This document shows, piece after piece, positions 56,801 to 64,000 of a stretch of DNA of 64,000 nt (positions are counted from its first letter, which is position 1; each line of letters opens with the position of its first letter). The position numbers and the translations under genes were made by a program. The stretch lies in contig CM075673.1 of the NCBI GenBank assembly GCA_037962975.1, forward strand, positions 162,956,667 to 163,020,666, given 5' to 3'. Origin of the DNA: Clitoria ternatea. Its lineage: Eukaryota; Streptophyta; Magnoliopsida; Fabales; Fabaceae. A model generated the notes under the pieces. It saw only the letters and a list, made by a program, of their open reading frames with translations. It ran no database searches and was not told the DNA's origin.

Positions 56801-57803
56801 ATACTCTCTCTGGCCCTATTATAAGTCATGTTTAACTGAATTATCAAAACCAAAATGGTAGTTAAGTCATGAAATCTATGTTAAAATATAATTATTTTAC
56901 AACTATACCCTTGTATACCCAACAAACTTTAATAATACCCTAGTAAATGTATTCTCTCTCTTCTTTTTTTATACTTTTTCTCTCATTGTCAATGGAACTA
57001 TTGAGAAATATACAAAGAGTAGAAGTGACACTTTTAAATTATTGCTATAGTTGGTGACTTATACTATAAGTAGGATCAAGAGTTTATTCTAGAAGGTGGG
57101 TTATAAACAGAACCGGATGGAGTATATTTTATGCAAATAATGATTAGTAATTTAGATTTTTTTATGACATTTCTATTTCATTTACTAAAGTTTCTTTTTC
57201 TCTATTTATACACACATATGCATTGTCCCAGTGTCTTATATTTCAGAGATTGGCCGTCTCCAGTGTCTGTCTGTGTCATGTCGGAGTATGAGCTTCATAG
57301 GCAAACCAAGTGTTAAAGCTTTAATTACCCGCACATATCAACAAAAGAAAACCTCCAAAAAAAAAATCACAATCCTCTAAGTTCATTCAGGATTCAGATT
57401 CTCTCTACTAGGCTAATCTTATGCAGGGCAACTTTTGATCAGACAATTTTATTGCGCTTGAATCTAAATCATTCATATCAAATGCAAGCGTCAAATCCTT
57501 ACCATTCATTTGCAACTTGAAACTCAAAATTGATCATATTAGTTAAAAAGTAATAACCTTGCGGCAGTTAAATATTACAAATAGATAGAATACAAAGATT
57601 GAATAATTAATTGAATGAAAGAAAGGGACTTACTGAACGTGAGGAGCAACGGGTAGTTGTTGGTAATGAAGGGTTTGGGGAGGTGGAGGAAAGAACAAGT
57701 TATGAGGGTTGTGGAGAGGGCAATGGCGATGACGGTGGAGGGGACAGTGAGGGCAGTGATGGGTCTGATTTTCTGGGCATCTCTTCCATCCTTCTGAACT
57801 CAT
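53853..57803 (-). CDS. Small uncharacterised protein, three exons, 107 residues
   Basis: Proposed exons 57803-57634, 54366-54245 and 53884-53853. Introns: 3267 bp (CA/GTAAGT...GGTGGCAG) and 360 bp (CTAG/GTAGCT...CATACAG). All phases join. Residues 1-35 are rich in Cys and His (C9, C17, C20, C28 and eight His); 36-56 are Pro-rich (NLFFPPPPQ). The middle is acidic, QISQELEHIELDGEEEDDEP, then VFVLTDEWRDFFAKSEARRK, and the tail LEKKQSKKGKK is strongly basic. If intron 2 is retained the protein ends LGS, 99 residues. The acidic/VFVLTDEWRDFFAKSEA part looks conserved-protein-like, but I cannot name the family. The first exon is the least certain: a competing Pro/Ser-rich frame from another ATG in it ends in a stop. 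A plus-strand frame at 57611-57865 is its shadow. Confidence 0.6.
56003..56254. mobile_element. MITE-like inverted repeat in intron 1 of the 107-residue gene
   Basis: The left end GGGCCCGTTTGGATTGTGAA and the right end (minus strand TAAGGCCTCGTTTAAAAATG) share a GGCC-CGTTT core and then ATGTTTC-TGTTTT. The interior is AT-rich with internal inverted copies of TTTATAATTAAAACT. A target duplication is not clear. Confidence 0.5.
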
Positions 57804-57865
57804 CGGAAAGCTTCGGCGAATGCGAAGGGTTTAAGGTAAGGCTGCGCGGTTCTCTCTTTTTCTAG

Positions 57866-58762
57866 TGGCAAATAAATTATTCATTAAGAATGTCATCGCC
57901 TACGATGAATCACAGTTTTAATCTTTTAATATTCATTATATTAGCATCGTAGTTATTTTTTTAATATTTTCACCGGCATTTATGATTTTTTTAATATAGA
58001 ATATCCAAATTAATCTTTTATTTCTATATGGTGTTATTTTTGAATATGTTAAAAATTGGATTGGTTATTAAACCTAGTCTATGGTTTAGTGATTGAATGG
58101 ATCTTAATAAAAATAGTATATTTTAAATTTCGTTCAAGTTTTATAATTAGAATTATCTAAGATAAGTTATCAAACCTTAAAGTTGGTATAGGAGTTGGGG
58201 CCATGGGCTGACTCGCTTAATCCATCCTTACACGAGCTATAAGTGTAAAAGAAACTCATTTAAATCGCGGGTTCAAGGTCCTAACCCACAAATCAATTTA
58301 TATTTTAAAATTATTATTTATTTTTAAAAAGTTGGATGTTTTTCACTCCTAACCTTCATTCATCTTTTGGAAAGAGATATGGTTTTTGTTAGAAAATTTG
58401 GTTGAATTATCAAAATTCTTGTAGACATGTGACTCACATTATTTTTAAAAGGTTTGTTTGTCTAGGACGTGACCCCTTAAGATTCAACAGCCTCTTCTAC
58501 TAAAAAAGAGTAGGAATCATAACTAGCAAATTATCATTTTTAGTGTAACCCAGTCACGACCCTTAGGTAAAAGGAAATCAAGGGAGTTAATTAGTATGGC
58601 TACCAAAACTAACTTAAATAAATATATATTTATGATGAAAAATTTATTAAAAGAAAACAATAATTATAGGCAACAAAACCATATAATTAAAATTTAATGT
58701 GTAATCAAATTAAATCAATCCGTTATAAAAAAATTAAATGATCATTAAAAATAACAAAAAAA
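57866..58762. other. Upstream region of the 107-residue gene
   Basis: AT-rich. A GC-richer patch at 58190-58300 may be a repeat fragment. No gene seen. Confidence 0.35.
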
Positions 58763-59700
58763 AATAATTGTGTTTTAATGACCATTTAAAACAAATTCAT
58801 TTTTAAAACTCTCAAAACATTTTTTTGAAATATCACAAAATATCCAACAACTCCCCCGTATATTTCAAAAGAATTTTAAACATTTAAAAGACAATAAAAT
58901 CTGGGGGTGCATCATTAGTACAAATGCATCAAACCTGGTGTCTTTTGGACTATGAACCAGATCTTAGATAAATAAACTTAACCTACAGTGAGTTAGTGAA
59001 ACAAAACTTCTATTAACCAATATCACTTTGGTGTAAGTTAACAGTTTACCTGTCACATTATACGTCATGATTCTTTTGTCATTTTCATCGTTTTACACGA
59101 ATAGGCTATGTGTGTGCCTGATTATTCATGAGTGCTCTAGAAATTTTCCTATTCTCATACAAGTGGTCTCATTTGACACTCATAGGTGATTTCATGAAGT
59201 GTATCTTGCATTTTATACACCACTCATAAGGGATATGAAAATCATTAAAAGCTTAATATCTTAACCCTTCGTTCTTTGCAGCCTAGCACCTTACTCATCA
59301 TAGGAATGACAAGAAAATAAAAATATATATGTATACATGTAATGGTAGAGGATTGAGAATGACTTGTTTTTACCATATGAACCTTTTTTGAAATATATGA
59401 GGGATTGTTGAAAATCTTGTTATATTTCAAAGGTTTTATGTCCCATATTGTTTGGCTTTCAACTCTTTTATAGGCTTTATATATACATATGAGATTTATG
59501 GTGGTAAACAAGCTATAAAGGAAGTGAGTTCACATGCAAACAGGCTTTGACCAAAATATTGGTTTCATGTGCAAATTCGTCGATTTGCCTCCCCATTCTC
59601 TTATGAGTTTCTCCCTCTATCTCGTAGGCTGAGATAGAAAAAATAATTGTCTTTTAATGACCATAAACATTCTTTTGAAATATCACAAAATATCAAACAA
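58763..59700. repeat. Short direct repeats enclosing about 790 bp of unknown sequence
   Basis: 58763-58850 and 59640-59700 share AATAATTGTNTTTTAATGACC and TTTTGAAATATCACAAAATA; the second copy lacks about 28 internal bases. The enclosed sequence is not AT-biased like its surroundings and looks like a fragment of something longer, but I cannot assign it. Confidence 0.45.
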
Positions 59701-60333
59701 TTTTTTTTCCCAAAGGACAACCTTCGTGTCATCTTATTTATCACTAAGGCCATGTTAAAATGCTTCTTAGGATTGGCACCCATCGGAATACCCAAGTAAT
59801 ATTTGACTTAAAGATGTATCATGTAACGCTTATTAAATAAATATACAGGAAAAAACTTTCCGATTTTGCGATCCCAATATAGTCGCTCGAATATCTTAAA
59901 ATCTACTTAAATTCACCTAAAAATCAAGCGAAAGCTGGAAAAATTAGGCCCCAAAAACAAACTATAAGCTCACAATCAGTCTAGGACAGTTTCACGTGAC
60001 ACTACAGGTCTCTAATAGGATAACATGAGCCTAGGGAGTTACAAATCCCACGATATGTGTAATATTACATGTTTTACTCTCTGGTAATCGATTTCTGCAT
60101 ACCCTAACTTACTTGTTTGTCCTATAAATGCTATGAAACTTTAGTACAATCTAATTCACACCAATTATGACCTAGTGGTCTTGTCCGCACCTAAAAATTC
60201 ATAAAAACGAGGAAGATATGCGAAAAAATTCATCTAGGCTGTTTTGGGTCATTTCCATCAACTTAACAAATCTCACCCAAATTGGACCATTTCAATTTTT
60301 ACACATTTCAAATACTATATATAAGCTATCAAT

Positions 60334-60678
60334 CCTATCCAGAGATTCCAAAACCTCACCTATCTAGTTCCTTATTTATGCATAAACTTCAACTAAATGA
60401 CAAGTGAACTATTTCATTCACAAGGCTATTGTGCATTTACCAATAGACTTATTCATCTCATGTACAATATAACATATACAAAATCTACCCATATCATGCC
60501 TATCCGGAGATTCCAAAACCTCACAGATCAAAATGTAGTCTATCTAGTTCCTTATTTATGCATAAACTTCAACTAAATGACAAGTGAACTATTTCATTCA
60601 CAAGGCTATTATGCATTTACCAATAGACTTATTCATCTCATGTAAAATATAACATATACAAAACCTACCCATATCATG
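60334..60678. repeat. Tandem duplication, 165 and 180 bp
   Basis: Copy 1 is 60334-60498 and copy 2 is 60499-60678. They differ by a ~20-bp indel after AAAACCTCAC and a few substitutions. Confidence 0.9.
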
Positions 60679-61010
60679 GATTCAATATTATCATCAGCAA
60701 GTCATCACTTCTTGGGCATATCAACATTAATTCATCAATAATAGGCATATGATCACTAAATCATTTTCAATCTCCATAATTAGGTACCAAAACATATACT
60801 AAACCTCCAATAAGGTTATCGAATACCTAATCCATTATACACATATATACATTAATAAAAGAGTCAACCCAAGGCTTGTAACCTCAAAACTATACAAGTA
60901 TGTATATATGTACGACAATCCTTCTCAAGGATTATCAAGACATTCATAATGACCATTTACCATCATTCTCCTTGGTCTAAGTTCACTGAAATAAAAATGG
61001 TTAAGGGTGA

Positions 61011-61011
<1 letters not shown>

Positions 61012-61046
<35 letters not shown>
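61012..61046. repeat. (AT)n microsatellite
   Basis: About 17 uninterrupted dinucleotide repeats inside the 3.0-kb LTR. Confidence 0.95.
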
Positions 61047-61049
<3 letters not shown>

Positions 61050-62861
61050 AAGTGACAAATACAGAACCAAATTTGCCATAATATATATATACAAATATTC
61101 ATCCAGTTCAAATGCAATTCAATCCATCAATCATAATCATCATATTTCATTCATTTATCAATTCATCATCATAAACATTGCCATTTAACATATGTAACTA
61201 TCATCATATAATCACAATTACATCATTCGCAATCACAATCATCATCAATAGCTGTCTTGCAACTTTTCTGACTCAATCACTATATGCCAATGTACATGTA
61301 TGTGGATACGACTCTACTAATGGAATTAATACCGTAGTATTAAAATTTTCTATACACATATCATCAAATCTTTTTTCCAGTATCGAACCACTCGCCCATT
61401 TGCAACATCAGTCACTTAAAGTGACAACAGCACCTCAACTCAAGTGTTGCAGGCCGGCCTTGAGTCCAACTCAAAGGCAGTTGTGGAATCCGAAGAAATC
61501 ACCATAGGGTATGTGTTTATTCAAAGGTTGCCCTCACATCTGGGTTGCCATCACAGGTCCCTTGTAGTTATGTGAGCGTCTTTTATGCAATGTTATGAAT
61601 CATAACATCAATTATCATCTCAGACCTCTTGAATACCATCACTAGGGGCCACCACTTGATTACCATCACTAAGGGTCCTCACCCAAACCAATAATAAATT
61701 ATAACATGCATCAAATCATTTAAATACAATCATTCACATTCTCAATTCACATCATTTATCATTATCAAGCATCTCAACTTTTCATTTGCAACTTTATACA
61801 ATATTAATCATAATCATCAATCCATTAAACAATAACACATATGAACAGAATCCACATCATTAATAATATTAAAGAGAGGATATACTACCAATTCAAGCAT
61901 GTATCATCACAATCATTAATTTTCGTAAAGCATTAATTCAATTATATATATATACGCAACTATATCCTCTATCTGTCCATAATTCATACATTTAAAATAT
62001 AATGTTCTCCTTATCTGGAATTCAAGATTCCCAAGCTCAATATTGTGTTTCAACTTGAGTCTGACACGAACCTACAATTGAAACAATTGTCAAAACTCTC
62101 CAATTACTCAATCACTCATTAAACCCATGATATTTAATTAATTTCTAACTTATCAGAAACCCATAACATTGCAAATACTAATAATTCGATGAAACAACAA
62201 GGATTCATAAGCTTTTGACTTACCAAACGGCCGCCGACGAGTTCCAAAATCAAATTCTTAAGGTTCCAATGCTTCCCACAATACTTTCCTTAACAATGAG
62301 AACTAAAGAACCTTAGCCTTTCCCAACGCTGCCCACACACAAAATTGGTCCTAAAGCAACCCAAATTACATGAATTCAAAGAAATTAAATAGTGGAATTC
62401 AAGAGACAAGCCAAAACCGAAAATGGATCATGGATTTCACCTTAACAATGCCAACGGAAACCCCACACTCTTGGTCCCATGTGCTGGTATGAAGGAGAAG
62501 AGAAAGATTGGAGTGAAGCTTGCTTTTGCTTGAATGGAATCAAAGAAGATGATGGAAGTGGTAAAGTGGTGCCGCGGGTGGGAAAAGAGAAATGGCCCTA
62601 TTTTCACCTTGGCATGCACAAGAGAAAGAAGAGAATTTGAGGGAAAGAGAATGAAATTAGAATTAAGGAATAAAGGGTGATATGGTAATTTATGTCATTT
62701 GAATAATTTCTGAAATCAATCTAGTAACTTTAGGTTACCCGAAATGTACCCAAATAAATTTTAGAACTTAATGTACCCTTATTTAATTAAGTCAACATTC
62801 TAAATTAATTATCTGATTAATAAAAATTAACTAATAATTAAATTTGAGATGTTACGTATCA

Positions 62862-64000
62862 ACCTACTCTAGTTAGTTTTAATGTTTCATCTAACAAATT
62901 TACATTTTCCTATTAAAAAAATTCCCTCTTTATATATAATATACTTCTTCTTTTTATATAATATACTTCCTCGTGTTCTTATTTAGTTATTTAAAACGAG
63001 AAAAAAATCTTATTTATATTTAATTATCTACTTAGAGTTTTAAAACACTAATATATTACTTATTTTTAACAAAGACTAATAATTAGTCTCAATGATTAAC
63101 CTATTAAGCAAAGGGACTGGTCAAATGATTTACATACTAACTATGTTGGTTAGAAAGTATATAGATATCATGTTAAATTTATTTATTTATTTTAAATAGG
63201 TGAAAGTTAATAATTAATTTGTTAGGTTATTTTTATAGATTTTAACCAGTTGAGTTTAAAGTTAACATGCATTTATGCATACTAACATTTTGTTTTCCTT
63301 AAAGAGGCTAATTTAGCAACCTTTCAATGCATTTAGAAGTAAATTTTTCATGGTAATCTCGAAGTATATACGTTTAAAATAATTAAAGAATTGTGTTTTA
63401 ATCCGTTTTCATATTCTGAAACTCATGGGTTATAATCTTTGTATTATCACCTAAGAGAGCTTTTTATATATTTCATATGATATAATATACGATATATATT
63501 ATTACCAATATATAATTAATGAGCCACGTAATATTAGTTAACTTGTATTATAATTTCATATCAAACAAGAGTTTCTTTGTAAATCTAAGAGCCAAATTCT
63601 TTCATTATAAGTTGATAAAAACTTGGAAAAAAATAATTCAACAATATTAATTTTATTATCCATACTGTACATTAAAAGTATTAATTACATCTTTACCGAA
63701 AAAACCATTAATTACATCTTAATCAATGCGTAAGATTGCTTGTAAAGTCATAGTGTACGTCATACAAATTAAATTAAACAAATGATCCCATCACTGCTAC
63801 TATTTATAGTGGGCCATAGTTATTTAATATCCGCATAATATATTAATTTTTAACTTTTGATTTATTCCAATGGTTATTATAAATTGTTTTTAGATACGTT
63901 TTATATAAACAATTTAATTTATTTTTGTATTATTTTTTATTCGTATTTTGTTATATAATTTATTATATCTTTCCATTTTTTTCTTCCTTTCATCCTTTTC
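62862..64000. other. Right flank, nothing recognised
   Basis: Strongly AT-rich, without a coding frame, RNA gene or terminal repeats that I can support. Confidence 0.4.

Larger units (their letters stand above)
59822..62856 (+). mobile_element. 3.0-kb solo LTR
   Basis: Begins TGTAACGCTTATTAAATAAA and ends GAGATGTTACG (last A changed to G), flanked by TATCA at 59817-59821 and 62857-62861. No coding domains inside. Similar TGTAAC...GTTAC ends occur in LTR-X. It contains an (AT)n tract (61012-61046) and a tandem duplication (60334-60678). Strand is arbitrary. Confidence 0.6.

Noticed and set aside
57611..57865. Plus-strand acidic Gly/Glu-rich ORF
   Set aside because: It is the complement of the first exon of the minus-strand 107-residue gene, which has consensus splice sites.
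60949..61507. Short plus-strand ORFs around the (AT)n tract
   Set aside because: One encodes a Tyr-Ile repeat from the microsatellite, and both lie within the non-coding solo LTR.

Overview
The window is nuclear DNA of a flowering plant, most likely a legume (inference from the CYP82-type cytochrome P450s and the type of retroelements). It is AT-rich, has GT-AG introns and (TA)n microsatellites, and is dominated by nested LTR retrotransposons. No bacterial, organellar or CRISPR features are visible.

Left block (1-25343): a decayed CACTA DNA transposon (minus strand, right terminus at 25343) carries a gypsy-type solo LTR, called LTR-X here (933-21825, target duplication CCTGC). LTR-X is itself split by two related Ty3/gypsy Tat-lineage elements. 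Element 1 (1667-13723) is complete. It has two 806/807-bp LTRs that differ visibly by one inserted base, a GCTCG target duplication, an uninterrupted 1820-residue Gag-Pro-RT-RH-aRH-INT polyprotein, and a second gene on the opposite strand between pol and the 3' LTR. That gene has a clean 94-bp intron and its own TATA box. Element 2 (13886-20354) is a gag-only deletion derivative with the same primer-binding site and polypurine tract. Both elements carry long non-coding arrays of small hairpins in the 3' region. In one array the stem sequence changes from unit to unit while base pairing is kept. I regard this as the most unusual signal in the window. Related solo or partial LTRs lie at 24432-25014, 29977-30540 and 37242-37897.

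Middle block (26882-36337): two tandem minus-strand CYP82-type P450 genes, both apparently intact after splicing. One encodes 520 residues in three exons. The other encodes 531 residues in two exons separated by a 3.1-kb repeat-rich intron. They probably oxidise specialised metabolites at the ER membrane; substrates cannot be read from sequence.

Copia block (about 37130-50720): an old minus-strand Ty1/copia element in pieces (RNase H, RT, integrase, gag). It is interrupted by a solo Tat LTR, a palindrome-rich repeat, a gypsy-like LTR that holds a further 1.45-kb insertion, and a second, nearly full-length but stop-ridden copia element (45167-50472).

Right block (50720-64000): AT-rich intergenic DNA; a probable three-exon minus-strand gene for a 107-residue protein (53853-57803, first intron 3.3 kb with a MITE-like insert); and a 3.0-kb solo LTR (59822-62856, target duplication TATCA). 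The last 1.1 kb shows nothing recognisable.
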